NCBI GenBank assembly: GCA_943788935.1
Contig: CALSSE010000028.1
Location: 1-61,575, forward strand
Length of the DNA stretch: 61,575 nucleotides
From: an uncultured bacterium
GTDB lineage: Bacteria; Myxococcota_A; Bradymonadia; UBA7976; VGTA01
Direction: 5' to 3'
In this document: positions 9,522 through 18,548 of the stretch, one piece after another
Position numbering within the stretch: position 1 is the stretch's first letter
Layout of the letters: each line of letters begins with the position of its first letter
Program-made: the position numbers and the translations under genes
Notes under the pieces: generated by a model
Seen by the model: the letters and a program-made list of their open reading frames with translations, nothing else
Database searches by the model: none
What the model was told of the DNA's origin: nothing

Positions 9522-11489
9522 GTGGTAAGTAAGCTCCCTCCTTCTCCTCCTAAAAAGCTCACTCGTCAACCTGAAACGACCGCTAACCCTCAGCATTTAA
9601 GGACAATATCCGGTCCTTTATCCAACTATGGACTAGAGCTGCCGAGTCTCGATAAATCAAATAACACTGAGGTTTTATCGAACACATATACGCCTAAGCC
9701 GCGACCCCTCCCTCCAAGTCATATGCAGTCGCCACCTCAGATTTCTGATCTCCACGCCCCTGTCTCAACACCGCTCCCCCGTCCTCATCTGTCGATGATG
9801 CAAGGCACTCCACAACCGACCGCAGAGGCTCTCTCCCCCAGTTTGTCGGGAGAATTCTTCATCAGCGATCTCCTCGTTAACCGTTACTTATTGACTAAGA
9901 AAATCGGACAAGGAGGGATGGGGCAGGTATTCTCTGCCACTGATCAGCGCCTCAGTCGTCAAGTTGTGGTTAAGGTCTCTCATGGACAAGGCAATGGTCC
10001 CTCTCCCGAAGACCGAGCGCGCTTTGAGCGGGAAGCGCTCAAAATGGCGAGCCTCAATCATCCAAATATAGTCACTATCTACGACTACGGAGAGCATAGA
10101 GGGGATCAGTTCTTAGTTATGGAATTGATCAGAGGAGAGACCTTAAAGGGCTTCATCAATCATCCAAGCCCCATTTCACTCTCCCTTTTCAAGGAGATCA
10201 TAACTCAACTTTTAAAGGGGGTGGAGGATGCGCATAACAGTGATGTCATTCACCGAGACCTTAAGCCCTCTAACCTCATGTGGGATGCGGAGAAAAGAGT
10301 CCTGAAAATACTCGATTTCGGTCTGGCGAGAGGTGTAGAGGGAGATACAGTCACTGGTACCGGACATGTCCATGGATCAATACAGTATATGGCTCCTGAG
10401 CAGATCAAAGGAGAGCCGCAGGGCCCTACAACTGATATTTATGCGATCGGTATATTATGTTTTCAGCTCCTCTCTAAGACTCTCCCCTTTAGAGGCGAAA
10501 ACACTGTTGAGTTGATGTTTCAAAAACTACAGAAAGATCCTTTTAACCTACTAGAACAAGATCAGACCCCCAAATGGGTCACTGATCAAACCGCTAAATT
10601 GATCGTCTCTTGCCTTCAACTTGATCAGAGTCAGAGACCTCAGAGCGCTGCAGAATGTCTTACCCGCCTCTTACAGTCTTTACCAAACTCTGATCCGGAA
10701 CATGACCAGCTCTTTGGGCAATCCGATGATTTATTCGATCACTCTCCTCACACAACTGTCTTCTCCGATTCGACCAACACTGATCAACATCTAACATCTC
10801 CTCCCTCTCTCTTTAGTCGTTTTAAATATCAGCTATTGGTGATAGCGCTCATCTTGAACGCGGCTGTTTGGGCGTTCTCAGATCAGCTCTCTACTACGCT
10901 TGCTGTTGAGCAGAAGAGCACAGCCGCCTCCGTTCATTTCACTTCCCTCGATGTGATTACCGGCGTTGAAGTACAAGTAGATCTTAGCCTAAATGGGGTA
11001 GCTAAAGGCTTGACCCCTCTTAAACTCGAAGTGCCAGCCGGTCGACATGAGGTCGCTCTTAGCAGCGCCGAATGGTCTTTTAAGAAAGTTTATGAAATAG
11101 AGGCAGGAGAGTCCTATTGGTACTCTTTACCAGCGCCTTCGACTGTGATGATAGAGATGCCTACTCCTCAAATACCGAGGAGTGAAACAGAGCTCAGTAA
11201 CTCTCTAAGAGTACCCTCTGTAACAGGAACAGGGAAGCCTGATTCAGAGAGTTCCGCCTCTAAGCCTAGCAGAATAAGCTCTAAGAAGAAAAAGCGCGCC
11301 AAGAGGAAGCGTAAAACGTCCTCCTCTAGGAGAGCTCTAAGAAGGTCTCAACGCTCTAAAAAGACTAGCAAAGTCAAGAGGAAATCAGGTAGTTCAAAGA
11401 ATCCTTCAACATCACGGTCACGTTCACCGAGTAAAGACCCCTCTCCAAAGACCACAATAGATGTTCCTTTATTAGAGATGGTAGAGTAA
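9522..11489 (+). CDS. Transmembrane Ser/Thr protein kinase with PEGA-like domain
   Basis: 655 residues, GTG start behind GGGAGG. A Pro-rich N-terminal region (1-115) precedes a Hanks-type kinase domain (about 121-390). The kinase has the glycine loop GQGGMGQVF, ATP lysine Lys151, catalytic loop IHRDLKPSN with Asp246, and DFG Asp265. APEQ closes the activation segment, so all catalytic residues are present. A membrane segment lies at about 436-455. The outside part contains a PEGA-like beta domain (LNGVAKGLTPLKLEVPAGRHEV). The C-terminal 100 residues are very rich in Ser, Arg and Lys and may contact the cell wall or nucleic acid. This architecture is common in Myxococcota signalling. It is followed after 37 bp by a solute-binding-like lipoprotein and then a flavoprotein, which suggests a co-transcribed signalling unit. 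Confidence 0.92.
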   Translation: MVSKLPPSPPKKLTRQPETTANPQHLRTISGPLSNYGLELPSLDKSNNTEVLSNTYTPKPRPLPPSHMQSPPQISDLHAPVSTPLPRPHLSMMQGTPQPTAEALSPSLSGEFFISDLLVNRYLLTKKIGQGGMGQVFSATDQRLSRQVVVKVSHGQGNGPSPEDRARFEREALKMASLNHPNIVTIYDYGEHRGDQFLVMELIRGETLKGFINHPSPISLSLFKEIITQLLKGVEDAHNSDVIHRDLKPSNLMWDAEKRVLKILDFGLARGVEGDTVTGTGHVHGSIQYMAPEQIKGEPQGPTTDIYAIGILCFQLLSKTLPFRGENTVELMFQKLQKDPFNLLEQDQTPKWVTDQTAKLIVSCLQLDQSQRPQSAAECLTRLLQSLPNSDPEHDQLFGQSDDLFDHSPHTTVFSDSTNTDQHLTSPPSLFSRFKYQLLVIALILNAAVWAFSDQLSTTLAVEQKSTAASVHFTSLDVITGVEVQVDLSLNGVAKGLTPLKLEVPAGRHEVALSSAEWSFKKVYEIEAGESYWYSLPAPSTVMIEMPTPQIPRSETELSNSLRVPSVTGTGKPDSESSASKPSRISSKKKKRAKRKRKTSSSRRALRRSQRSKKTSKVKRKSGSSKNPSTSRSRSPSKDPSPKTTIDVPLLEMVE

Positions 11490-11526
11490 AAACTAGTCTA
11501 CTTGGAGATGTCATGGAGAGAATATC

Positions 11527-13080
11527 ATGAATGCTAGTTTAGCTGAAAGTTGCCACTTCAACCGTCTAGGTCTCTCTCTGTGGATCAGCGCGATGGCCTG
11601 TCTTATCTCATCCTGTACTCCCTTTAAACTTGATGATTACAAAGAGTGTGAATCAAACAGTGATTGTCGAGCAGGATTTGAGCGCTGTGACTTGAATAAT
11701 TTTTGTGTCAGTCAGGGGAGCACCTGCTATTGGCACATCTCTGGTTCTGATGTGAAGTATGATTATACTCCACAAGCTGACCAAGCGGTGATCGGCGTAC
11801 TCGCTAACCTAGAAGAGGTAGCGCCAGGCGGCTCAAGGTGGTCTGGTATCGTTGGACTTCAGACCGGAGCCTATACCGTCTTAGGGCCAGAAGCTCCTCC
11901 ATTAGCGATGATTATTTGCGACTCTGCTGAAATTCATCGTACAGAGGCTTTGGAGGTCTTCTCAAGGGAAGGGGCAAAGACGGTGATCGCCCGACCTCTC
12001 CCTATGAACGTTATTCCTGATACAAGAGCTTACATCTCCATTGGCTTAGATGATCTCACCGAGGAAGAGTCGAGAGTTGAGCCTCCAAGCAGCGGCTGGC
12101 TCAATCTTCGTCCCCCCAAAGATGACTTACATCGAGCCTTCGAGTATGTGAGCAATCGCTTACTTGAGTGGCTCAACAGTTATGAACGTCCCTTCACCTC
12201 GATTCTTTCTCTCCAAGACCGACAGAATCAGCCTCGATTTATCAATAACATCATTTGGAGACTCAGCCCCTATGAAAATTCGCTGTTTAGAACGCTCATG
12301 GTATACTTTGATCAATATTTCAATATTGACAGCGTGATCACCGAATTCTTGCAACAGCATGATCCACTGAGTTATTTTGTCTCTTTTGGGCCAACTGAAT
12401 CATCTCAGATTAACACTCTAATCGATGAAGCGATTTCTCAGTCGACCATAGATTCTCAGATCACTCCACTTTCTCTCTTGGCTTTAATGTGGGATGTTAA
12501 TGAGGTTATTGAACTAAGCTCTCTTTGGCCTTATTTGGTAAAATTCACTGTCATTTATGGTCAATACAATCATGAGACAAATGACCCTGAGATCAGCAGG
12601 ATCTATGAAGAGGCGGCGACTAACCTCATGCTCTTTGATCGCCAAGTCATCCTTCCTACACCCTACTTTGGACTCGCTTTCGACGCCGGAGTCCTAGCGG
12701 TATTGATCCATAAGCTCAGCTCAAGTGAACCTAACATACATACAGTACTCAATAGTCTCCAAGCCTCTGCTGAGAATGACACGGGGGTTCCATTCACCGC
12801 TGATCGTCTCTCTCAAGCCTTTATGGACTCTAACTTAGAGGGTGAACAGTGGAGAGTCATCAATCGTCCTCTTATTGGTTTAAGTGGACCGATCATCAAC
12901 GTGTCAGGGACAGAGAACAACCGCTCAGACCCCATGTTGATCTGCGCTTATAACCTTGATCGTCCAAGGTTGATCCCGCTCACTCGTTTAGAAACCCCTG
13001 TCATCAAAGACCTTGATTTGATGATTAAAGATTACTTCTCTCTTGACCTAGAGCTCTTGAGCGCTTGTGAGCCTCAGTGA
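11527..13080 (+). CDS. Lipoprotein with Cys-rich module and type I periplasmic-binding-protein-like domain
   Basis: 517 residues. Residues 1-30 form a signal peptide ending in a probable lipobox at LISSC. A short Cys module follows (CESNSDCRAGFERCDLNNFC), a pattern common in Myxococcota surface lipoproteins. The rest resembles a degenerate type I periplasmic binding protein of the amino-acid receptor family: VIGVLANL, then MIICDSAE and FSREGAKTVIARPLP in the first lobe, and a LAFDAGVLAVLIHKL helix near the C-terminus matching the 'YDAV..LA' segment. The fold assignment is by pattern only. The stop codon overlaps the GTG of the next gene by 4 bp. Placed between a kinase with an external domain and a flavoprotein, it may be a ligand-sensing partner. 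Confidence 0.7.
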   Translation: MNASLAESCHFNRLGLSLWISAMACLISSCTPFKLDDYKECESNSDCRAGFERCDLNNFCVSQGSTCYWHISGSDVKYDYTPQADQAVIGVLANLEEVAPGGSRWSGIVGLQTGAYTVLGPEAPPLAMIICDSAEIHRTEALEVFSREGAKTVIARPLPMNVIPDTRAYISIGLDDLTEEESRVEPPSSGWLNLRPPKDDLHRAFEYVSNRLLEWLNSYERPFTSILSLQDRQNQPRFINNIIWRLSPYENSLFRTLMVYFDQYFNIDSVITEFLQQHDPLSYFVSFGPTESSQINTLIDEAISQSTIDSQITPLSLLALMWDVNEVIELSSLWPYLVKFTVIYGQYNHETNDPEISRIYEEAATNLMLFDRQVILPTPYFGLAFDAGVLAVLIHKLSSSEPNIHTVLNSLQASAENDTGVPFTADRLSQAFMDSNLEGEQWRVINRPLIGLSGPIINVSGTENNRSDPMLICAYNLDRPRLIPLTRLETPVIKDLDLMIKDYFSLDLELLSACEPQ

Positions 13081-14087
13081 GTTCTCTGCTCGAATATGCG
13101 GTGATCGGTGGTGGCATTGCCGGTGTGACTATCACCCATCACTTAGCTGAACGATCTAGGCATTCGCCTAGTTCCATCGCCCTTTTTGAGAAATCTCGTC
13201 GCTTAGGGGGGAGAGCCTCGATGATCCCCATCTCTCAGGAAGCGGTCGCTCCTTTAGGAGTATCTGAGTGCTCGATCAATCGCCAACAGGTAACCTCCTC
13301 TATACTTTTTAAAAAGCTAATGATGATCGACAATACCGATCATCTTCAAGCAGAGCTAGACATCACCCTACCTACCTCATTGTGGGAGGAAGCCCAGTCC
13401 GCTCTAGAGAGTCTTGATCCGATCAGCCTCCACCTATCCCATACGATCACCAAGATTACCCTCTCTGGAGACAAGAGATGGCTCATCGATGGTGAACGGT
13501 GGGTCAAGGGAAAAAAGCAATCATTCAACTCTTCAGCGAAGAGGTTGATCATTACTTGTCCAACCCCTCAAACGACCTCTTTACTTCGTACGGCAGTACA
13601 GAATAGTACTTCAGAGGTCACTTCCTGCCTCACTCCTCTCATTGATACCCTCTCCCGAGTGACCTTCACGCCCCGGTGGTGTACACTCATCAAGACTCAG
13701 AGTTCTTTATCAGCACTTCGATCGATCCCCAATGATCTCGTGGAAAAGATCGCCCACACTTCTCAGCCAGATATTTTCGTTGTTCACTCCTCAGCTCAAT
13801 GGAGTGAGCATCATTTAGAGTCGGATTCTACTGAAGTCTCAGCCTCTTTACGAGAAATGATAAGCGAGTATACGTCGAGACCTATAGAGATAATCCGCGT
13901 GCACCGATGGAGATATGCAGGGGGTCAGAGAGAGAGTGATCATAGCGATCTCTATTGGCCGACACTAGGACTCGGCTTATGTGGAGATATGCTGGTTAGA
14001 GGTACATTTGAGAGAGGCGTGCAACGAGCGGTTCAGAGTGCGATAACCTTAATCGATCAGCTCGATTCTAATAACCATCTCACTTAA
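13077..14087 (+). CDS. Renalase-like FAD-dependent oxidoreductase
   Basis: 336 residues, GTG start in a GTGA overlap with the upstream stop, indicating translational coupling. The N-terminus carries a dinucleotide-binding Rossmann motif (AVIGGGIAGVTITHHL) followed by an acidic strand end and the RRLGGRAS motif of amine-oxidase flavoproteins. The C-terminal HRWRYAGG stretch and GLGLCGDM followed by a helix (GVQRAVQSAITL) are typical of the renalase-like family, where they close over FAD. There is no export signal, so it is cytosolic. The substrate is unknown: family members oxidise NAD(P)H isomers or amines. It is much shorter than classical amine oxidases, as expected for renalases. Its stop overlaps the convergent gene at 14084 by 4 bp. 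Confidence 0.75.
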   Translation: MSSLLEYAVIGGGIAGVTITHHLAERSRHSPSSIALFEKSRRLGGRASMIPISQEAVAPLGVSECSINRQQVTSSILFKKLMMIDNTDHLQAELDITLPTSLWEEAQSALESLDPISLHLSHTITKITLSGDKRWLIDGERWVKGKKQSFNSSAKRLIITCPTPQTTSLLRTAVQNSTSEVTSCLTPLIDTLSRVTFTPRWCTLIKTQSSLSALRSIPNDLVEKIAHTSQPDIFVVHSSAQWSEHHLESDSTEVSASLREMISEYTSRPIEIIRVHRWRYAGGQRESDHSDLYWPTLGLGLCGDMLVRGTFERGVQRAVQSAITLIDQLDSNNHLT

Positions 14088-14824
14088 AAATAGACTTGAG
14101 CGCTCAGAGCAGAGGTGAAGGTTTCGAGCCCAAAGCCGAGAGAACCCTGCCGAATAAAGTCTAGTTGAAGCCCAATGTGACCAGCGAGACTAAAAGAGGG
14201 TGTGGCGAACCACTCGCTCCCGAAACCAACTCTCGCCCTCATCTGCATATCCTCTTCAGGAGAGTAGACCTCACCTACACCAGGCTCTTTATCAGTGGTC
14301 GTCGCCTTATCACCATCACTATAAAATCGTAAGTGAGCTTGACCTATAAAATAGAGCGCGACGGGTCCCTTTTGATAGGTATAAAACTTGAGGCTTGGGC
14401 TGAGAATGAGCTCCGAGGAGACCCGCTCTTTGGTCTCTGTGTAGCTCGGACTATCCTCATCATCACTTTGGTCGATGGTGACCTCTTCAGTAGATACTCT
14501 CAACCCCGTATAGAGACCGATTGCGACTTGGTCGGTGACCATTCTCCATATCCCGAGAGAAGAGACCCCGTCACCAAAACCAGAGTGCGCTTCACCTCCC
14601 ATGGGGACTGAGAATGATAAGTTCCATTGTCCCTCTCTGACTGAAGTCTCCTCAGAGAGCATAGGGCCTTTGTCGGGCAAGGGTAAACCCGATAGCTGCG
14701 GCTCAGCCGACTTAACTTGAGCTTGAGCCGAAGAGTATGAAGAAGTATTGGCTACAAGAGTGATGACCGCGATAATAGAGCTTAAGCGGATCAACGGAGA
14801 GACGTAATGATTGATAGTTTTCAC
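14084..14824 (-). CDS. Predicted outer-membrane beta-barrel protein
   Basis: 246 residues with a signal peptide of about 35 residues ending in SSAQAQ. The mature part alternates hydrophobic and polar residues in strands rich in Gly, Tyr and Phe (VAIGLYTGLRVS, LSPSLKFYTYQKGPVALYFIGQAHLRFY, FGSEWFATPSFSLAGHIGLQLDF). It ends in AQVYF, with an aromatic C-terminal residue as required for BAM-mediated barrel insertion. The size fits an eight-stranded barrel. No specific family is recognised. A good promoter (14862-14890) and a palindrome lie directly upstream, so it is probably transcribed alone. Confidence 0.65.
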   Translation of the reverse strand: MKTINHYVSPLIRLSSIIAVITLVANTSSYSSAQAQVKSAEPQLSGLPLPDKGPMLSEETSVREGQWNLSFSVPMGGEAHSGFGDGVSSLGIWRMVTDQVAIGLYTGLRVSTEEVTIDQSDDEDSPSYTETKERVSSELILSPSLKFYTYQKGPVALYFIGQAHLRFYSDGDKATTTDKEPGVGEVYSPEEDMQMRARVGFGSEWFATPSFSLAGHIGLQLDFIRQGSLGFGLETFTSALSAQVYF

Positions 14825-14837
14825 GGCTTCGCCTTAA

Positions 14838-14847
14838 GGTCATGACC
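14838..14847. promoter_or_regulatory. Palindrome GGTCATGACC just downstream of the predicted transcription start
   Basis: A perfect 10-bp palindrome about 15-24 bases downstream of the -10 box of the gene at 14084-14824, in the 5' leader. The position suits a repressor operator; no regulator is identified. Confidence 0.35.
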
Positions 14848-14861
14848 ATGACGGTCAACGG

Positions 14862-14890
14862 ATTATAATGGGGATAGAGTGGTATGTGTA
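14862..14890 (-). promoter_or_regulatory. Sigma-70-type promoter TACACA-17-TATAAT
   Basis: Read on the minus strand: -35 TACACA (14890-14885, 4 of 6 consensus bases), a 17-bp spacer, and a perfect -10 TATAAT (14867-14862). It points at the beta-barrel gene starting at 14824. Confidence 0.5.
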
Positions 14891-14929
14891 CTAGGCTATG
14901 ATCTGTAAACTAGGCTAGTTAATATGATG

Positions 14930-15823
14930 TCATGTATTGATTATACTGTGACTATACAGTGAGTGTAACCAACGATCTATCTCTTTTGTGCGACTTCGTT
15001 GAGGGTTATGACCACCGTCCTGTAAACATAAGGTAGCGAGCCTCTCCGGGGAGAGCGCCGAGCGAAAAGCTCGTTCAAGCGCCAAGCTCGCTGATTGATC
15101 AACCACCAGATCATCCATGGCCCATGCTAAGCCTACCTGTAGATGTGATCGGGTAGATAAGGCTTCAATGAGCCCTCTCACATACACAAAGTCTAAGTCT
15201 CGAACATGACGTAAGATCAAGGATTGTTGCCTCAAATGCAGAGGATGGCCCCTAAAGCCCATCAATCGGTACTGTCTACGAAACATAGCGAGTAGAGGCC
15301 TACCAAAGAATGGCCATCTGAGTGCGTTAAGGAGTAGGCGAGCGACTCGGTGACCAAAGATCATCCCTCGGTGACGCTCAACCCCTACGCTACACAACAA
15401 AGAGAGCTGCCTCACCCTCGGATCTATCAGCGCCCACTGTAAACTAGCGACCCCGCCCATAGAGTGACCTAAGACCATCACCTCTCCCCATGACTCTCGA
15501 TCGGCGATTGCCCTCAAATATTGGCCTCTCTCTTCGATCGTCGATGGGGCATCCTCTACATGATGTAGCTCACCAAAACCTGGGAAGACAACTCTCACTA
15601 CCGGCGCCCACCGAGAGATCAAGGGACTCAAGTATCTAAAATCTCTCTCTGTCCCAGGCACTCCAGGGACCAAGACTACGAGTGGTTCACCAGACTTTAG
15701 CCTCGCCTCACTCTGCCCTTCATAGACTAAGGCATACTCTAGGTTTTGTATACTTTTTAGCTGTATACGATCTTGACTCGGGGTTAACGCCTCAGTCATC
15801 TTATCTATGATGTCATCTGTCAC
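14930..15823 (-). CDS. Alpha/beta hydrolase
   Basis: About 297 residues from GTG 15823; a longer GTG start at 15865 is also open. The 15823 GTG is preferred because it forms a GTGA overlap with the uup stop and has AAAGGAGGAG upstream. Visible motifs: LVPGVPGTERDF (oxyanion region), RVVFPGFGELH, the nucleophile elbow VLGHSMGGVAS (about residue 121) and the histidine in LQDGGHNPQRS. These identify an alpha/beta hydrolase of the AB_hydrolase_1 type. No signal peptide, so cytosolic. The substrate is not predictable. Coupling to uup suggests co-expression but no shared function is obvious. Confidence 0.85.
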   Translation of the reverse strand: MTDDIIDKMTEALTPSQDRIQLKSIQNLEYALVYEGQSEARLKSGEPLVVLVPGVPGTERDFRYLSPLISRWAPVVRVVFPGFGELHHVEDAPSTIEERGQYLRAIADRESWGEVMVLGHSMGGVASLQWALIDPRVRQLSLLCSVGVERHRGMIFGHRVARLLLNALRWPFFGRPLLAMFRRQYRLMGFRGHPLHLRQQSLILRHVRDLDFVYVRGLIEALSTRSHLQVGLAWAMDDLVVDQSASLALERAFRSALSPERLATLCLQDGGHNPQRSRTKEIDRWLHSLYSHSIINT

Positions 15824-17634
15824 TGACTCTCTAACTCCTCCTTTAGCGTCTCTAACCGAAGCCACTCTTCCTCAATCATTTCAAGCTGTGAGCGGCGCTC
15901 ACCAAGTAGATTAACACTCTCTTGAAATTTTTGAGGATCGCGTTCAAACAAGGCAGGGTCTTCGATTTCAACCTCAAGTTGTGACACCTCAGCGCTCAAG
16001 CGATCCATCTTAATGAGCGCCTGTTCCAGCGCCTGGCTCTCTTTATAGGAGAGTTTCCGCTTCACACGTTTAGGGCGATGCGCATCCTCTTTAGTAGCCG
16101 CTGCCGACAACTTATCAGAGGAGGTTTGCTCATGAGAGCGTTGAGCGAGCATATCACTATACCCCCCCGCATACTCGGTGACCCCGCCATCTAATTCAAA
16201 GGAGAGAATAGAGGTGACCACCCGATCGAGGAAGTCTCGGTCATGGCTGACCATAATCACTGTACCCTCATAGTCTCCTAAGAGGTCTTGGAGGAGCTCT
16301 AAAGTCTCTAGATCAAGGTCATTGGTCGGCTCATCGAGAATCAATAAGTTAGCGCTCTCAGTGAGCTGTTGCGCGAGTAAGAGGCGAGCTCTCTCGCCTC
16401 CCGATAAAGTCTTGACCTTTCGCCTAGCGTCTCGTCCTTCAAAGAGAAAGTCTTGGAGATAACCGGCGACATGTACAGGGTGACCATGAACCATCACTCG
16501 ATCACTCCCCGAGACACAGAGGATATCCATCAAAGTCGCCTCGGGATCTAAAGTGCGGCTCTGATCAATATAAACGGGTTTAAGCTGAGTCCCCAGATGA
16601 ACCTTGCCCGCATCGGGTGTCAACTCTCCACAGATCACTTTAATGAGCGTCGACTTCCCTGCACCATTCGGACCGATAATACCGATACGATCACCACGCG
16701 TGACTCTCAGATCTAGGGGCTTAAAGAGCGTGTGATCCCCATAGGACTTACACACTCCCTGAGCATCGATCACGACCTTGCCTGACTTCCCCCCACTCTC
16801 AATACTCAGAGCGGCGGTTCCTGAGCGTCGTCGTAGTGACGAGCGCTCTTCTCTGAGTTTATGTAGCCGTCTCAAACGACCTTGGTTACGAGTACGTCTC
16901 GCTGATATTCCTTCTCGGAGCCATTGGGTCTCTTGGGCGAGGAGTTTATCCATCCTCTTCTGCTGTAAATCTTCTTCATGATAAACCTCTTCTCGCCAAG
17001 TATCAAAGCGAGAGAAGCCTGCTCCCAGCGATCGTACTCGTCCGCGCTCTACCCACAATGTACGAGTCGTACTTCGTTCTAGGAGCGCCCGATCGTGACT
17101 AATGAGGATCACTGCCCCGCTTAAACGAGACAAAGTCTTCTCTAACCATTCGATACTCGGTAGATCGAGGTGATTTGTAGGCTCATCGAGTAAGAGGAGA
17201 TGAGGATCAGAGATTAACGCTCTCGCCAAAGCGACCTTACGACACTCTCCACCAGACATCGTCTCAGTGGATCGATCAGGGTCTACATTGAGCTCTCTCA
17301 GATAGGACTCCGCGAGATAATCGAGCTCCATATTATCCTCTGATAACCCCGAGCGTACCGCTTCAAGGGCGGTGGGCCACTCACTAAGCGAAGGGGTTTG
17401 AGCGAGGTAGGTCACTCGCACCGATGAAGGGATCACGATGTCACCCTCATCAGGGTCAACTAAGCCTGCCATCACCTTCATTAATGTGCTCTTACCAGAA
17501 CCATTTCTCCCAACCAAGCAAGCTCGCTCACCGGCGTGAACACTTAGATGAGCATCATCGATTAGAGGGGGACCACCATAAGTAATTTTGACTCCAGTGA
17601 GCGTGATCAAGGGAGCGCCGTTTTGCTGCTTCAT
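15820..17634 (-). CDS. uup: ABC-F ATPase, Uup type
   Basis: 604 residues with two tandem ABC ATPase domains and no membrane part. Domain 1: Walker A GRNGSGKST (42-50), signature MSGGECRKVALARAL, Walker B LLLLDEPTNHLD. Domain 2: Walker A GPNGAGKST (321-329), signature LSGGERARLLLAQQL, Walker B LLILDEPTNDLD. The inter-domain linker QETQWLREGISARRTRNQGR and the C-terminal coiled coil (about 515-604) are typical of Uup rather than EttA. ABC-F proteins act on the ribosome; Uup also binds branched DNA and affects tandem-repeat deletion and transposon excision. That is of interest here because the window is rich in short tandem repeats. The ATG lies 1 bp after the stop of the ATE-type gene. Confidence 0.93.
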   Translation of the reverse strand: MKQQNGAPLITLTGVKITYGGPPLIDDAHLSVHAGERACLVGRNGSGKSTLMKVMAGLVDPDEGDIVIPSSVRVTYLAQTPSLSEWPTALEAVRSGLSEDNMELDYLAESYLRELNVDPDRSTETMSGGECRKVALARALISDPHLLLLDEPTNHLDLPSIEWLEKTLSRLSGAVILISHDRALLERSTTRTLWVERGRVRSLGAGFSRFDTWREEVYHEEDLQQKRMDKLLAQETQWLREGISARRTRNQGRLRRLHKLREERSSLRRRSGTAALSIESGGKSGKVVIDAQGVCKSYGDHTLFKPLDLRVTRGDRIGIIGPNGAGKSTLIKVICGELTPDAGKVHLGTQLKPVYIDQSRTLDPEATLMDILCVSGSDRVMVHGHPVHVAGYLQDFLFEGRDARRKVKTLSGGERARLLLAQQLTESANLLILDEPTNDLDLETLELLQDLLGDYEGTVIMVSHDRDFLDRVVTSILSFELDGGVTEYAGGYSDMLAQRSHEQTSSDKLSAAATKEDAHRPKRVKRKLSYKESQALEQALIKMDRLSAEVSQLEVEIEDPALFERDPQKFQESVNLLGERRSQLEMIEEEWLRLETLKEELESQ

Positions 17635-17635
17635 C

Positions 17636-18529
17636 TCAACTCTCCTCTCTCTTATCTAGATCGGTGTCACTCAAATTATCATCCTCAATCTCCTCATCTA
17701 CCTCTAAAAGTTCATCAGGAATATCGGAAGTTTCATAACGATGAGTCGGAAAGAGGTCGGAGCGTAAATCCTCTATGGGGAGCCAAGCTGACTTCCAATC
17801 ATAGAATTCAGTCCCTCGATACCTCTTCTTGTAGTCATAATAACTTGAGATCGTGTGAGCATAGCCTGTGTATACATACTTTTTACCGGCCTTCTGAGCA
17901 TAGCTGATCTCAGAGAGTAGTGTTAAATGTCCTAAGCCGCGATGAGACTCTTCAGGTTCAAACATCGCATAAATACTCGACACCGACTCCGCGCCCACAT
18001 CAAAGAAGCTCGCCGCTAAGAGCCTCTCTCCATCTCTTATTTCACACATCAAGCTCGCGCAAGGAATAAGTACTGGAGAGAGGGAGATGAAGCTGTAAAT
18101 ACTTGGGGGCTTATTCTCAGTAAAGCGCTCAGCATGCTTTTTGAAGAGCTCCATATGATCATCACCAATGACGACTGGGCGAAAGCATATATTGAGATCA
18201 GCGTTTTTCTTGGTGAGTCTTCTATGATCACGAGCGAGCTTGAAGTGATCAAGACGTATTCTCAACGGCAGAACTCGAACTAACCGCTTACCGTGAATAT
18301 TGAAGTAGTCACGAAAAAATGTCGTCCCGAAATGTCTCCAACCATCGGCCCAAAGCGCATCCATCACCATAGGGGTCGCTCTCTCCAACTCGAATCGTTG
18401 AAAATATCGACCGCGAGCCCAATCTCCTCGGGCGCTATGTTGGCACCACCACTCCTCGGGAGGGGCACCCAAACCGGTCTTAAATACTCTCTGCGGTAAT
18501 GGATCTCTCTCATCGGGTGATGTCGCCAT
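17636..18529 (-). CDS. ATE-family aminoacyl-tRNA--protein transferase (C-terminal domain type)
   Basis: 297 residues resembling the arginyl/leucyl-tRNA--protein transferase fold of N-degron enzymes. Matching features in order: an N-terminal Cys-containing part (EEWWCQHSARGDWARGRYF), ADGWRHFGTTFFRDYF, the basic stretch LRIRLDHFKLARDHRRL followed by KKNADLNI, then LAASFFDVGAESVSSIYAMFEPEESHRGLG and KYVYTGYAHTISSYYDYKKRYRG. The last two correspond to the 'LSSVYff.dP....slG' and 'yLGYwi..c.kM.YK..f' blocks of the family. The residue added (Arg or Leu) cannot be told from sequence. The Glu/Asp-rich C-terminal 30 residues are unusual. It lies directly upstream of uup in the same direction. Confidence 0.8.
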   Translation of the reverse strand: MATSPDERDPLPQRVFKTGLGAPPEEWWCQHSARGDWARGRYFQRFELERATPMVMDALWADGWRHFGTTFFRDYFNIHGKRLVRVLPLRIRLDHFKLARDHRRLTKKNADLNICFRPVVIGDDHMELFKKHAERFTENKPPSIYSFISLSPVLIPCASLMCEIRDGERLLAASFFDVGAESVSSIYAMFEPEESHRGLGHLTLLSEISYAQKAGKKYVYTGYAHTISSYYDYKKRYRGTEFYDWKSAWLPIEDLRSDLFPTHRYETSDIPDELLEVDEEIEDDNLSDTDLDKREES

Positions 18530-18548
18530 TTATCTTAACCTCTCATAC

